Below, piece by piece: positions 17,429 through 26,346 of a DNA stretch of 64,000 nt. A program made the position numbers and the translations under genes. This DNA is from Rhodocyclaceae bacterium. GTDB lineage: Bacteria > Pseudomonadota > Gammaproteobacteria > Burkholderiales > CAIKXV01. Numbering within the stretch: position 1 is the first letter of the stretch; each line of letters opens with the position of its first letter. The stretch is from NCBI GenBank assembly GCA_020248265.1, contig JADCHX010000002.1, positions 62,001-126,000 of the forward strand, written 5' to 3'. Below the pieces are notes generated by a model. That model saw only the letters and a program-made list of their open reading frames with translations, had not been told where the DNA came from and searched no databases.

Positions 17429-18475
17429 TCAGTCAACCACCAGCGCCACGCGGCCGACCAGCCGGTTGTCGCGGATCAGCTGGTGCACCGCCTCGGCCTG
17501 CTCCAGGGGGAAGGTACGCTCGACGATCGCACGCACCTTCTTCTGACGCAGCAGTTCAAGCGTCTGGGCGATCTCGGTCGCGGTCACGTAGCGCGAGCCG
17601 CGCACCTCGATGCCCTTGCGCACCACCACCGTCGCATCGAGCGTGAACTTGCTCGAATCGCCGAACACGGCTGGCGGCCTCACGCCGACAATCACCAGGC
17701 GGCCCCCTGGTGCCAGCGCGGTGACCGACGCCTCCAGCGTCTCTTTCGCGCCCACCACGTCGATCACCGAATCGACCCCGCGCCCTCCGGTCAGTGCCGC
17801 AACCTGTTTCGCGATGTCGCCGCGCGAACCGTCGATCAGGTCGTCGGCACCGGCGGCCTGCGCGCCGGCCAGCTTCGTCTCGCCGATCTCGACGGCGATC
17901 ACCCGGGCACCCGATGCCTTCGCCACCTGCACCACGTGGATGCCGACACCGCCACCGGCACCGAACACCAGCACGCTGTCGCCGGGCTGCACCTGCGCCT
18001 CCTTCGTGCAGGCATGGAAGGGGGTGGCGATCGCATCGGCCGCCACCGCCGCATCGACGTCGCTGACGCCATCGGGGATCGGCACGAAGTTGCGTGCCGG
18101 CAGCACCATGTACTCGGCATAGCCGCCATCGCAGGCCATGCCGACATAGCCCTTGAACGCGGTGCACAGGGTCTCGCGGCCGGCACGGCAGTACCGGCAC
18201 TGGCCGCAGGTCAGGTAGAAATGATTGGTCACCCGCTGGCCGATCGTGAAACCGGTTACCTCGGAGCCGAGCGCGACGATCTCGCCGGCGACTTCATGCC
18301 CGGGAATGCGCGGGTAGGCCGTGACCTGGCCGGGGTTTGCGATCATGTGGACCACCGTCAGGCCGACCCCGATCGCCTTCACCCGGATCTTCACGTCATT
18401 GGGCCCGACCACGGGCTCCGGGACATCCTCGAGCACGAGCGGTCGCCCGATCGCGTGCAGCACCATCGCTTTCAT
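17429..18475 (-). CDS. zinc-type alcohol dehydrogenase family (MDR) protein
   Basis: A 348-residue medium-chain dehydrogenase. The structural zinc site is complete (C90, C93, C96, C104 in CGQCRYCRAGRETLC), as are GHE (59-61) and the Rossmann loop VFGAGGGVG. The first catalytic-zinc ligand is missing: the usual GVCxTD reads GVGLT (36-40), with Gly in place of Cys. The active-site metal may be absent or bound differently. GGAG precedes the ATG at 18475. The cupin gene lies 39 bases upstream in the same direction, so the two probably form an operon. The substrate is unknown. Confidence 0.86.
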   Translation of the reverse strand: MKAMVLHAIGRPLVLEDVPEPVVGPNDVKIRVKAIGVGLTVVHMIANPGQVTAYPRIPGHEVAGEIVALGSEVTGFTIGQRVTNHFYLTCGQCRYCRAGRETLCTAFKGYVGMACDGGYAEYMVLPARNFVPIPDGVSDVDAAVAADAIATPFHACTKEAQVQPGDSVLVFGAGGGVGIHVVQVAKASGARVIAVEIGETKLAGAQAAGADDLIDGSRGDIAKQVAALTGGRGVDSVIDVVGAKETLEASVTALAPGGRLVIVGVRPPAVFGDSSKFTLDATVVVRKGIEVRGSRYVTATEIAQTLELLRQKKVRAIVERTFPLEQAEAVHQLIRDNRLVGRVALVVD

Positions 18476-18514
18476 TCATTCACTCCATCGGCATTGCGGC
18501 CCGGGCAACGGGCC

Positions 18515-19366
18515 TCAGACATCGACCTGGCTTTCGTGGTCGGCGGAACTGTGGGAACGGATCTCGCGCACCGGCGACTGGCCGCCGATGTCGCGGCCGG
18601 TGGCGATCCAGGTGCAGACGCTCGCGCCCGGTGCCCATACGGTCTTGTAGGCGCCAGGCGCGAAGAACTCGACGAACACCATGTCCTCGTCGCCGTCGCT
18701 GATGAAGAAGTGGCGCTCGTGGTCGGCGAACCACACCACGTCGCCGGCCCGTACCGGAAACGGCTCTTCGTTCGCATGCGCGACGCCGTGCCCCTTCAGC
18801 ATGTACATGAAGTGCTCGGCGCCCTCGTGGTGGTGGTTGGCCGCGCTGGTACCGGGCGGGTAGATGATCATCTCGCCCTTGATCGCGGTGGTGCCGAACA
18901 GCTTGGGCGTGACGAGGTAGATACGCTTGCGCGCATCGTGCTCGGAATCGAGCACCGGCTCGCGCTTCCAGTCGATCACGCGCAGCGGCGGTGGCGCGCT
19001 CGACAGCTTCGGATCGAGATCGGCCGCGCTCGGTACCTCGGCGAACAGCACCTGCGCGCCGGCGCTGCTGGCCAGCGTGCCGCGGAAGCCCGGCGGCAGG
19101 AAGGCCACGTGCGAGTCGCCGAGGGCCGTGCTCGCCGTGCCGCCGCCGACGGCATCGGTCAGCGTTGCAGTGCCGCCGAGCATCTGGAACCAGCCCAGGC
19201 TGCGCGGTCCGATCTCGACCGAAGCGACCGAGTTTGCGCCCAGCACCAGACGATCGAGCAGTATGCGCGTGCCTTCGACGCGCGCGCCGGTGAGCAGGCG
19301 CTGCCGCTGCACGCCGGCGCCAAAGGGCTCGCCGGCGACGCTGGATTCATTGAACGTGATGGCCAT
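18515..19366 (-). CDS. bicupin-type protein
   Basis: A 283-residue protein with two cupin-like halves (about 40-110 and 150-235). The C-terminal half has the metal-binding pattern: H178-H180, E184 and G192 in motif 1 (HHHEGAEHFMYMLKG) and ERHFF near H219 in motif 2. The N-terminal half has no such His set. It resembles glyoxylate/ureidoglycine aminohydrolase and oxalate decarboxylase relatives, but I cannot name the reaction. AGGAGG 6 bases upstream fixes the start at 19366 rather than 19435. It is followed at 39 bases by the dehydrogenase gene. Confidence 0.8.
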   Translation of the reverse strand: MAITFNESSVAGEPFGAGVQRQRLLTGARVEGTRILLDRLVLGANSVASVEIGPRSLGWFQMLGGTATLTDAVGGGTASTALGDSHVAFLPPGFRGTLASSAGAQVLFAEVPSAADLDPKLSSAPPPLRVIDWKREPVLDSEHDARKRIYLVTPKLFGTTAIKGEMIIYPPGTSAANHHHEGAEHFMYMLKGHGVAHANEEPFPVRAGDVVWFADHERHFFISDGDEDMVFVEFFAPGAYKTVWAPGASVCTWIATGRDIGGQSPVREIRSHSSADHESQVDV

Positions 19367-19607
19367 CGTCTTCCTCCTCCTGGCGCGCCATTGCGCCGCT
19401 GCGTGCACTCTATTCGCGGTCCGGCACGGATGCAAATCGCCGCGCGGCCGCGCCCGGCGAAAGGTCCGCGCAAGGTAGCGGCAATCCCACTAAACTTCAC
19501 ACCTGTGCCCGGACAATGGCAATCCGCCCCCGGGCAGACATTTCCCGGCACTGCCGCCACTGCGCCATTCCGGCCGCGCGGCGGAAGCCAGGCTCACGGA
19601 GGATCGA

Positions 19608-20612
19608 TTGAACTACCCCATGCAGAAATCGCTTCGCGCAGCGCTCGGCTGCGCCGTGCTCGCCGGTGCAGTGTTCCCGGTCGCCGCCCTTGCCCAGCCA
19701 GCCGAGGGCGGTGCATACCCGACGCGACCAGTCCGCCTGGTCGTCCCCTTTCCGCCCGGCAGCGCCAGCGATTTCCTGGGGCGCCAGCTGGGTGCGCTCC
19801 TCGGCGAAGGCTACAAGCAGCAGGTCGTGATCGACAACCGCCCGGGTGCCGGCGGGCTGATCGGCAGCCAGCTGATCGTCGCCGGTGCGCCGGACGGACA
19901 CACGCTCGGCCTGGTCGGTGCACCGCACTTCGTCGGCGTACTGATGCAGCCGAAGCCGTCCTATCGCCCGATCGAAGACGTGGCGATGATCTCGCAGGTC
20001 GCGACCATCCCGAACCTGCTCAGCGTCGCGCCGAACCTGCCGGTCAAATCCGTGCAGGAACTGATCACCTATGCGCGCGCCCGGCCAGGCGAGCTGAACT
20101 ATGCATCGCTCGGCGTCGGCTCGTTCGCCCACACCGCAGGCGAGATCTTCCGCAGCGCGGCCGGCATCAAGGTCGTGCACGTACCATTCAAGTCGATCGC
20201 CGACGTCAACGCCGAACTGCAGGCCGGGCGCATCCACTTCCTGATCTTCACTGCGCCATCGAGTCAGGCGCTGATCGGCGAAGGCCGCGGCCGCCCGCTG
20301 GCGGTGACCACCGCCAAGCGCAACCCGGCCTTCCCCGACCTGCCGACCCTGGCCGAGGCCGGCCTGCCGGCGGCGACCAACGACGCATGGTTCGGCGTGA
20401 TCGCTCCGGCCGCGCTGCCGCGCCCGCTCGCCGCACGCATCTATGCCGACATCAACCGCGTGCTGCGCTCGCCCGAGGCGAAGGAACGCTTCGCGCGCCA
20501 GGGCGCCGATCCGACGTTCGAATCGACGCAGCAGAGCTTCCTCGCGATGATGAAATCCGAATATGCGCGCTATGCGAAGCTGGTGAAGGAGTTCGGGGTG
20601 CAGCCGCAGTAG
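19608..20612 (+). CDS. Bug-family solute-binding protein
   Basis: A 334-residue secreted binding protein with signal peptide to about residue 30 (VAALAQ). Landmarks are PFPPGSASD, VIDNRPGAGG, GAPDGHTL (His for the usual Tyr) and HVPFKS. GGAGG lies 5 bases before a TTG at 19608. The ATG at 19620 is the alternative start, with a 17-base spacing that is too long, so TTG is preferred. It diverges from the cupin/dehydrogenase unit across 241 bases and ends at a strong bidirectional terminator. Confidence 0.86.
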   Translation: MNYPMQKSLRAALGCAVLAGAVFPVAALAQPAEGGAYPTRPVRLVVPFPPGSASDFLGRQLGALLGEGYKQQVVIDNRPGAGGLIGSQLIVAGAPDGHTLGLVGAPHFVGVLMQPKPSYRPIEDVAMISQVATIPNLLSVAPNLPVKSVQELITYARARPGELNYASLGVGSFAHTAGEIFRSAAGIKVVHVPFKSIADVNAELQAGRIHFLIFTAPSSQALIGEGRGRPLAVTTAKRNPAFPDLPTLAEAGLPAATNDAWFGVIAPAALPRPLAARIYADINRVLRSPEAKERFARQGADPTFESTQQSFLAMMKSEYARYAKLVKEFGVQPQ

Positions 20613-20643
20613 CGTTAGCCGCAGCCTCGGCACCGACGAAAAA

Positions 20644-20669
20644 GGCCCGGCAATGCCGGGCCTTTCTTC
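20644..20669. terminator. bidirectional rho-independent terminator
   Basis: GGCCCGGC (20644-20651), loop AAT, GCCGGGCC (20655-20662), then TTTCTTC on the plus strand. The plus-strand AAAAA before the stem gives TTTTT on the minus strand. It serves both the Bug gene ending at 20612 and the convergent aldehyde dehydrogenase gene ending at 20703. Confidence 0.92.
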
Positions 20670-20702
20670 ATCCGCGCAGGCGCCAGCGCCTGCAGCGGCG
20701 GG

Positions 20703-22157
20703 TCAGATGCCGCCGAACAGCATGTACTTCACTTCCATGAACTCGTCGAGGCCGTACTTCGAACCTTCGCGGCCCAGGCCGGACTGCTTGACGCCACCGA
20801 ACGGCGCGATCTCGTTCGAGATGATGCCGGCGTTGATGCCGACCATGCCCGACTCGATCGCCTCGCCGACGCGGAAGCAACGGCCGACATCACGGCTGTA
20901 GAAATAGGCAGCCAGCCCGAACTCGGTCGCATTGGCGAGGCGGACGGCTTCTTCCTCGGTCTTGAACTTGAACAGCGGCGCGACCGGCCCGAAGGTCTCC
21001 TCGATGGTGACCTTCATGTCGGTGGTCACGTCGGTGAGGATGGTCGGCTCGTAGAAGGTGCCACCGAGCGCATGGCGCTTGCCGCCGGTGAGGACCTTCG
21101 CGCCCTTTGCGACCGCATCGGCGACATGCTCCTCGACCTTCTCGAGGCCAGCCTTGTCGATCAGCGGCCCCTGGGTGATGTCGCCGCCCAGGCCGTTGCC
21201 GACCTTCAGGGTGTCGACCTTCGCCTTCAGCTTCTGCGCGAACGCCTCGTACACGCCTTCCTGCACGAGGATGCGGTTGGCGCAGACGCAGGTCTGGCCG
21301 GTGTTGCGGTACTTCGACGCCAGCGCGCCCTCGGCCGCAGCGTCGAGGTCGGCATCGTCGAACACCAGGAACGGCGCGTTGCCACCGAGTTCGAGCGAGA
21401 GCTTCTTGATCGTCGGCGCACACTGCTCCATCAGCACCCGGCCGATCTCGGTCGACCCGGTGAAGGTCACCTTGCGCACGATCGGGTTGGCGCACATTTC
21501 GCCGCCGATGGCGGCAGCCGAGCCGGTGATCACGCTGAAGATGCCCTTCGGGACACCGGCGCGCTCGGCCAGCACGGCCAGCGCAAGCGCCGAGAACGGG
21601 GTCTGGCTGGCGGGCTTGAGCACCATCGGGCAGCCGGCAGCGAACGCCGGGCCCGCCTTGCGGGTGATCATGGCATTGGGGAAGTTCCACGGGGTGATCG
21701 CCGCGCAGACACCGATGGGCTGCTTGGTGACGACGATGCGCTTGTCGGCCTGGTGCTGAGGGATCACGTCGCCGTACGCACGCTTGGCTTCCTCGGCGAA
21801 CCATTCGATGAAGGAGGCCCCGTACATCACTTCGGTGCGCGACTCGGTGATCGGCTTGCCCTGCTCCGACGTCATCAGCACCGCGAGGTCTTCCTGGTTG
21901 GCGACGATCAGGTCGAACCACTTGCGCAGGATCGCGGAGCGCTCCTTGGCGAGCTTCGAACGCCAGGCCGGCCAGGCGGCATCGGCCGCCTCGATAGCCA
22001 TGCGCGTCTCTTCGGCTCCCATCTTCGGCACCGTGCCGAGCACCGAGCCGTCGGCCGGATTGCGCACGGTGATCGTTTCGCCGGACCGTGCATCGACCCA
22101 TTCGCCATTGAGGAAGCACTGCTGGCGGAACAGGCCGGGATCTTTCAACTCGAGCAT
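20703..22157 (-). CDS. NAD(P)-dependent aldehyde dehydrogenase, succinate-semialdehyde type
   Basis: A 484-residue non-acylating aldehyde dehydrogenase. The active site has C290 (NTGQTCVCANR) and the general base E256 (LSLELGGN), with ITPWNFP and TGSTEIGR forming the cofactor site. The length and the C-terminal GGVKQSGLGREGSKYGLDE are typical of GabD-type enzymes, which oxidise succinate semialdehyde to succinate. A related semialdehyde substrate is possible. AAGGAG fixes the ATG at 22157, although the frame is open much further upstream. It follows the SDR gene by 38 bases in the same direction. Confidence 0.85.
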   Translation of the reverse strand: MLELKDPGLFRQQCFLNGEWVDARSGETITVRNPADGSVLGTVPKMGAEETRMAIEAADAAWPAWRSKLAKERSAILRKWFDLIVANQEDLAVLMTSEQGKPITESRTEVMYGASFIEWFAEEAKRAYGDVIPQHQADKRIVVTKQPIGVCAAITPWNFPNAMITRKAGPAFAAGCPMVLKPASQTPFSALALAVLAERAGVPKGIFSVITGSAAAIGGEMCANPIVRKVTFTGSTEIGRVLMEQCAPTIKKLSLELGGNAPFLVFDDADLDAAAEGALASKYRNTGQTCVCANRILVQEGVYEAFAQKLKAKVDTLKVGNGLGGDITQGPLIDKAGLEKVEEHVADAVAKGAKVLTGGKRHALGGTFYEPTILTDVTTDMKVTIEETFGPVAPLFKFKTEEEAVRLANATEFGLAAYFYSRDVGRCFRVGEAIESGMVGINAGIISNEIAPFGGVKQSGLGREGSKYGLDEFMEVKYMLFGGI

Positions 22158-22195
22158 GTCGCTCTCCTTCGTGTTGCGTAGTTGGGGGACGCGGC

Positions 22196-22975
22196 TCAGT
22201 AGGTGCCCGGGTAGGCCCCACCGTCCATGAGGAAATTCTGCCCGGTCACGTAGCCCATCTGGGCGGAGCACAGGAACGCGCAGGCATCGCCGAATTCGGC
22301 TGGATCGCCCAGCCTTCCCGACGGGTTTTCCTTGCGCCGCAGTTCCCGAGCCTGGTCGGTGGTGATGCCCTTGACGTTGGCGATATGGAACAGGTTGTTG
22401 CGCATGCGCTCGGTCTCGAACGGGCCGGGCAACAGGTTGTTGATGGTGACGTTGAACTGGACCGTCTTGCGCGACAGGCCGGCGATGAAACCGTGCAGGC
22501 CGGAGCGCGCGCCGTTCGACAGGCCGAGCACCTCGATCGGCGCCTTCACCGAACTGGAGGTGATGTTGATCACGCGGCCGAAACCCCGTTTCATCATCGG
22601 GTCGACGGTTGCCTTGATCATCTCGATCGGCGTCAGCATGTTCGCGTCGACGGCCTTGATCCAGTGCTCGCGTGTCCATTCGCGGAAGTCGCCGGGCGGC
22701 GGGCCACCGGCGTTGTTGACCAGGATGTCCGGTTCCGGGCATGCGGCGAGCACTGCGGCACGGCCGGCTTCGGTGGTGATGTCGGAGGCCACGGTGATCA
22801 CGCGCACACCCGTGGCCGAGCGTATCTCGTCGGCAGTCTCCTCGAGCGGCCCGGGGGTGCGTGCCGTGATCACCACGTCGACGCCCTCGCGCGCGAGCGA
22901 CATCGCACATGCGCGGCCAAGCCCCTTGCTGGCCGCACAGACAATGGCCTTGCGGCCGGCGATTCCGAGATCCAT
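22196..22975 (-). CDS. SDR-family oxidoreductase of the Tyr-lacking LSNGAR subgroup
   Basis: A 259-residue SDR with nucleotide loop AASKGLG (14-20), ILVNNAGG (84-91), and NITSSSV (138-143) supplying the usual Ser. Where YxxxK should stand the sequence is LSNGARSGL (152-160), without Tyr or Lys. I recognise this from a group annotated as 3-oxoacyl-reductase-like, whose chemistry is unclear to me. AAAGGA lies upstream of the ATG at 22975. It appears to be first in a two-gene unit with the GabD-like dehydrogenase, so it may act on an aldehyde precursor or product. Confidence 0.84.
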   Translation of the reverse strand: MDLGIAGRKAIVCAASKGLGRACAMSLAREGVDVVITARTPGPLEETADEIRSATGVRVITVASDITTEAGRAAVLAACPEPDILVNNAGGPPPGDFREWTREHWIKAVDANMLTPIEMIKATVDPMMKRGFGRVINITSSSVKAPIEVLGLSNGARSGLHGFIAGLSRKTVQFNVTINNLLPGPFETERMRNNLFHIANVKGITTDQARELRRKENPSGRLGDPAEFGDACAFLCSAQMGYVTGQNFLMDGGAYPGTY

Positions 22976-23129
22976 GGATGTTTCCTTTAGTCGACAGGGT
23001 CGAAAGCCAGCCGAAGATGATACCCGAGGCCAGCGTGCCCACGGATGCCCATCCTGCCGGTGACGGCTGGCCGGCCACGCTCGGCACTTCAGCATTGCCC
23101 CAAACCCAACTACTTCAAATGCCGATAGC

Positions 23130-23135
23130 TATAAT
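23130..23135 (+). promoter_or_regulatory. consensus -10 box (TATAAT) upstream of mlaA
   Basis: An exact TATAAT lies 28 bases before the mlaA ATG, which would start transcription near 23142. The -35 region at the expected spacing (CAACTA) is poor, so activation or a weak promoter is likely. It is the only plus-strand promoter I can see in the 188-base gap after the SDR gene. Confidence 0.55.
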
Positions 23136-23163
23136 CGGCTCGTCAATCCAGTCAGAGGCCGTC

Positions 23164-24105
23164 ATGAGATCGAATCCCGTCCCCTCCCGCCGTCGCGCAC
23201 CTGCAGGCCTGGCGGTACTCGTAGCGCTGGCACTCAGCGGCTGTGCAACGCCCGGGACCGGCGATCCGCGCGATCCGCTCGAACCGCTGAACCGCGGCAT
23301 CTACGAGGTCAACGAGGCCCTCGACCGTGCGGTGATCCAGCCGGTGGCCAAGGCATACACGGCGGTGCTGCCCGATACGGCGCGCACCGGCGTCTCGAAC
23401 TTCTTCGGCAACCTCTACGATTACTGGAATGCAATCAACAACTTGCTCCAGGGCAAGGTGGGGGCGGCAGTGTCCGACGTCGGCCGCATCGCGCTGAACA
23501 CGACCGTCGGCCTGCTCGGCTTCGTCGACGTCGCATCGCGCGTCGGGCTCGAGAAGAGCGACGAAGACCTCGGCCAGACGCTCGGCTGGTGGGGCATCGG
23601 CCACGGTCCCTACCTGGTGATTCCACTGCTCGGACCGAGCAGCCTGCGCGATGGCGCCGGGACGGTCGCACAGGTAGTGCTGGATCCACAGACCCGCCTG
23701 ATCGACGACGAAGCGACCATGTGGGCCCTGTGGGGCCTGCGCCTCGTCAATCTCCGGGCGAACCTGCTCGGGGCTGGCCGGGTGCTCGACCAGGCGGCCA
23801 GCGATCGCTACGCCTTCCTCCGCGACGCCTACTTCCAGCGCAGGCGCAGCCAGCTCTGGGATGGCAACCCGCCACGGGAGAAAGAGTGGGCCGCAGCGCG
23901 CCCAAGCGTGGTCGAACTGGCGCCGCTCTGGCAGCGCCCGACGTCTGCTGCGGACGAAGCCGTCGCTCCCTCGCCGGCAGCGTCGCTGCCGGTCGATGAA
24001 GCGGCCAAGCCGCTCGAGGCCGACTGGCCGGTCACCAGCAAGGTCTCTGCGACAGGTGGCGCTCCGATGGGTGCCATCCTGGTGGGCCATATCCAGCAGG
24101 ACTGA
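23164..24105 (+). CDS. mlaA: MlaA (VacJ) outer-membrane lipoprotein, phospholipid retrograde transport
   Basis: Outer-membrane lipoprotein that removes misplaced phospholipids from the outer leaflet and passes them to MlaC. The 313-residue protein has a lipobox LSGC (C27). The family core follows: DPLEPLNRGIYEVNEALD, VSNFFGNLYDYWNAINNLLQGK, a GLLGFVDVAS helix, and DLGQTLGWWGIGHGPYLVIPLLGPS. The C-terminal 70 or so residues are Ala/Pro-rich and variable. The start at 23164 has AGAGG upstream; longer in-frame starts lack one. The mlaBCDEF genes are not in the window. The gene ends at a strong terminator. Confidence 0.93.
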   Translation: MRSNPVPSRRRAPAGLAVLVALALSGCATPGTGDPRDPLEPLNRGIYEVNEALDRAVIQPVAKAYTAVLPDTARTGVSNFFGNLYDYWNAINNLLQGKVGAAVSDVGRIALNTTVGLLGFVDVASRVGLEKSDEDLGQTLGWWGIGHGPYLVIPLLGPSSLRDGAGTVAQVVLDPQTRLIDDEATMWALWGLRLVNLRANLLGAGRVLDQAASDRYAFLRDAYFQRRRSQLWDGNPPREKEWAAARPSVVELAPLWQRPTSAADEAVAPSPAASLPVDEAAKPLEADWPVTSKVSATGGAPMGAILVGHIQQD

Positions 24106-24144
24106 GAACCCGGGCGCCAGTGCGGGGGCTGCGTCTGAATGACA

Positions 24145-24176
24145 GAAGGCCAGGCGTATTGCCTGGCCTTCTTCGT
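24145..24176. terminator. rho-independent terminator after mlaA
   Basis: An 11-bp perfect stem, GAAGGCCAGGC (24145-24155) with GCCTGGCCTTC (24161-24171), loop GTATT, followed by TTCGTT. It lies between convergent mlaA and htpX. The minus-strand tail is less T-rich, so it acts mainly on mlaA. Confidence 0.85.
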
Positions 24177-24189
24177 TGCTGCAACTCGG

Positions 24190-25059
24190 TCAGAGGCCGG
24201 CGCGCAGCACTTCGATCCGCTCCTCGAGCGGCGGATGCGTCATGAACAGCCGCTTGAGGCCGGCTCCCACGCCGCCGTTGATGCCCATCGCCGCGACCTG
24301 GCTCGGCAGGGCGGCCGGCTCGTGAGCACGCCGCAGCGCCTCGAGCGCCGCGATCATCTTGCCGCGCGAGGCGAGGCTGGCTGCGCCGGCATCCGCGCGG
24401 AACTCGCGCTGCCGGCTGAACCACATCACGACGATGCTGGCCAGGACGCCGAGAACCATCTCGGCAACGAACACCGTCACGTAGTAGCCGACGCCCTGCC
24501 CGGATTCACTCTTGAACACGACCCGATCGATCAGCTGTCCGATGACCCGGGCCAGGAAGAACACGAAGGTGTTCACCACGCCCTGGATCAAGGTCAGCGT
24601 GACCATGTCACCGTTTGCAATGTGGCTGACTTCATGCGCGAGCACCGCCTCGATCTCGTCGTCGCGCATCCCGTTCAGCAGCCCGGTGCTGACCGCCACC
24701 AGCGCGCTGTTGCGCGTCATGCCGGTGGCGAACGCGTTGACGTCCGGCGAGTCGTAGATGGCGACTTCGGGCATGCCGATGCCGGCCTTCTCGGCCTGCT
24801 TGCGCACCGTCTCGACCAGCCAGAACTCGCGCGAGCTGCTGGGCGAATCGATCACCACGGCACCGGTCATCCGCTTCGCGGACCATTTGGAGATCGCAAG
24901 CGAGATGAATGCGCCGCCGAAACCCATGAACGCACAGAACAGGAGCAGGCCACCCATGCCGCCGCCGAGCATCCGGTCGAGCCCGAGCAGCCGCGCGGTG
25001 ATGCTCAGGACCAGCAGCACACCGACATTGGTGATCAGGAACAGCACGATACGTTTCAT
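24190..25059 (-). CDS. htpX: membrane zinc metalloprotease HtpX (M48)
   Basis: Inner-membrane protease for quality control of membrane proteins. The 289 residues include two N-terminal membrane segments (about 4-24 and 33-56), the zinc-binding HEVSH (142-146) with E219 in SRQREFRAD as third ligand, and two further hydrophobic stretches (about 153-180 and 192-214). PDVNAFATG is typical of the family. CGGAG precedes the ATG. The SPFH gene lies 91 bases upstream in the same direction; SPFH proteins commonly modulate membrane proteases, so the neighbourhood is functionally sensible. Confidence 0.95.
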   Translation of the reverse strand: MKRIVLFLITNVGVLLVLSITARLLGLDRMLGGGMGGLLLFCAFMGFGGAFISLAISKWSAKRMTGAVVIDSPSSSREFWLVETVRKQAEKAGIGMPEVAIYDSPDVNAFATGMTRNSALVAVSTGLLNGMRDDEIEAVLAHEVSHIANGDMVTLTLIQGVVNTFVFFLARVIGQLIDRVVFKSESGQGVGYYVTVFVAEMVLGVLASIVVMWFSRQREFRADAGAASLASRGKMIAALEALRRAHEPAALPSQVAAMGINGGVGAGLKRLFMTHPPLEERIEVLRAGL

Positions 25060-25150
25060 CGATTCACTCCGTAGAAGGTACGCCGACGCAGGCGTGGAAG
25101 GTTGAAGACGCCTCGATACAGGTGCTTAGATGCGGATCGCAGGCGCAAGT

Positions 25151-26158
25151 TCAAGTCTGCGGGGTGGCTTTCGCCATCTGGATGCCCTTGACGTTGTCCA
25201 GCACCGTCGTCGCCGAGCCGATCAGCGTCGCGATGTCGGCGAGGTTGGCCGGCACGATCAACGTATTGCCGGTCTTGGCCAGGTTGCCGAACGCACCGAC
25301 GTAGAGTTCCGCAACCTTCAGGTTGGCCGCGTTCAGGCCGTTCGGCATGCCGATCGCCTCGGCCACGGCGCGCGTCGCCTGGGCGGTGGCATCGGCGACC
25401 GCAATCAGCGCCTGCGCCTCGCCCTCTGCGTTGTTGATCGCCGCCGCCTTCTCGCCCTCGGAGCGCAGGATCGCCGCCTGCTTCGCGCCCTCGGCCAGGT
25501 TGATCTCTTCCTGCTTCTGGCCTTCGGACTTCGCGATCAGCGCGCGCTTCTCGCGTTCGGCCGTGATCTGTGCCTGCATCGCGCGCAGGATGGTGTCCGG
25601 CGGGGTCAGGTTCTTGATCTCGTAGCGCAGCACCTTGACGCCCCAGGTCCGCCCCGCCTCGTCGAGCACCGCCACGATCTGCCGGTTGATCTCGTCGCGC
25701 GACTCGAAGGTGCGATCGAGCTCCATCTTGCCGATCTCGGAACGCAGGGTTGTCTGCGCGAGCTGGGTGATCGCCGTGATGTAGTCGGACGACCCGTACG
25801 AAGCAAGCCGCGGATCGGTCACCTGATAATAGATGATGCCGTCCACCGACAGCTGGGTATTGTCGCGCGTGATGCAGGTCTGCTCGGGCACGTCGAGCGG
25901 CACTTCCTTGAGCGAGTGCTTGTACTGGATACGGTCGACGAACGGCACGATGATGCGCAGCCCCGGCTCCAGCACGTCGTGGAACTTGCCCAGCCGCTCG
26001 ACCACCCAGGCCTGCTGCTGCGGAATCACGCGCACCGATTCGATCACCACGACAATGGCGAACGCGACGAAGAAGAACCAGGGCGCGAACGGCGCGAGTT
26101 CGCGGATGGTCGACATCACAGCCGCGATCACGGTGACGACTATCAGTTTGGGCAACAT
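25151..26158 (-). CDS. SPFH/stomatin-family membrane protein (slipin/QmcA-like)
   Basis: A 335-residue band-7 protein that forms membrane-associated oligomers. It has an N-terminal membrane segment (about 20-42), the SPFH domain (WVVERLGKFHDVLEPGLRIIVPF through the LRSEIGKMELDRTFESRDEIN region), and an Ala/Glu-rich coiled coil (about 185-265; EGQKQEEINLAEGAKQAAIL). AGGAGG 7 bases upstream supports the ATG at 26158. However, the frame continues without a stop to an ATG at 26350 that overlaps the NfeD stop as ATGA. A 399-residue form with a repeat-rich extension is therefore possible. Pairing with NfeD is classic for this family. Confidence 0.9.
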   Translation of the reverse strand: MLPKLIVVTVIAAVMSTIRELAPFAPWFFFVAFAIVVVIESVRVIPQQQAWVVERLGKFHDVLEPGLRIIVPFVDRIQYKHSLKEVPLDVPEQTCITRDNTQLSVDGIIYYQVTDPRLASYGSSDYITAITQLAQTTLRSEIGKMELDRTFESRDEINRQIVAVLDEAGRTWGVKVLRYEIKNLTPPDTILRAMQAQITAEREKRALIAKSEGQKQEEINLAEGAKQAAILRSEGEKAAAINNAEGEAQALIAVADATAQATRAVAEAIGMPNGLNAANLKVAELYVGAFGNLAKTGNTLIVPANLADIATLIGSATTVLDNVKGIQMAKATPQT

Positions 26159-26254
26159 GGTGGGGCCTCCTCGGCTCGCGAGCGGGTCATGGATGGGTTT
26201 GGCCGGCGCTTCCGGCTGCCCCGGCCGAAGCAGCCCGGAACGGCCGAGCAGGAG

Positions 26255-26329
26255 CTTCGCCAGGTCTATCTTCGTGAGGTCGATATTCGCCAGGTCGATC
26301 TTCCTGAGGTCGAAATCCTTCGGGTCGAA
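26255..26329 (-). repeat. five 15-bp tandem repeats, pentapeptide-like, in frame with the SPFH gene
   Basis: Five consecutive 15-base units (26255-26269, -26284, -26299, -26314, -26329) lie in the 192 bases between the ATG at 26350 and the accepted SPFH start. Read leftward in the SPFH frame they encode FDPKD, FDLRK, IDLAN, IDLTK and IDLAK, close to the pentapeptide-repeat pattern with D at i-1 and L at i. If translated they form a short N-terminal extension; if not, the region is a leader. Confidence 0.75.
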
Positions 26330-26346
26330 GCGCCGCGGATCGCGCC

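Noticed and set aside
17378-20740. 1120-codon open frame on the plus strand
   Set aside because: It overlaps well-supported dehydrogenase, cupin and Bug genes in other frames and contains no protein motif.
26255-26329. CRISPR-like or intergenic repeat array
   Set aside because: The units are contiguous 15-mers without spacers and are in frame, encoding a pentapeptide-type repeat.
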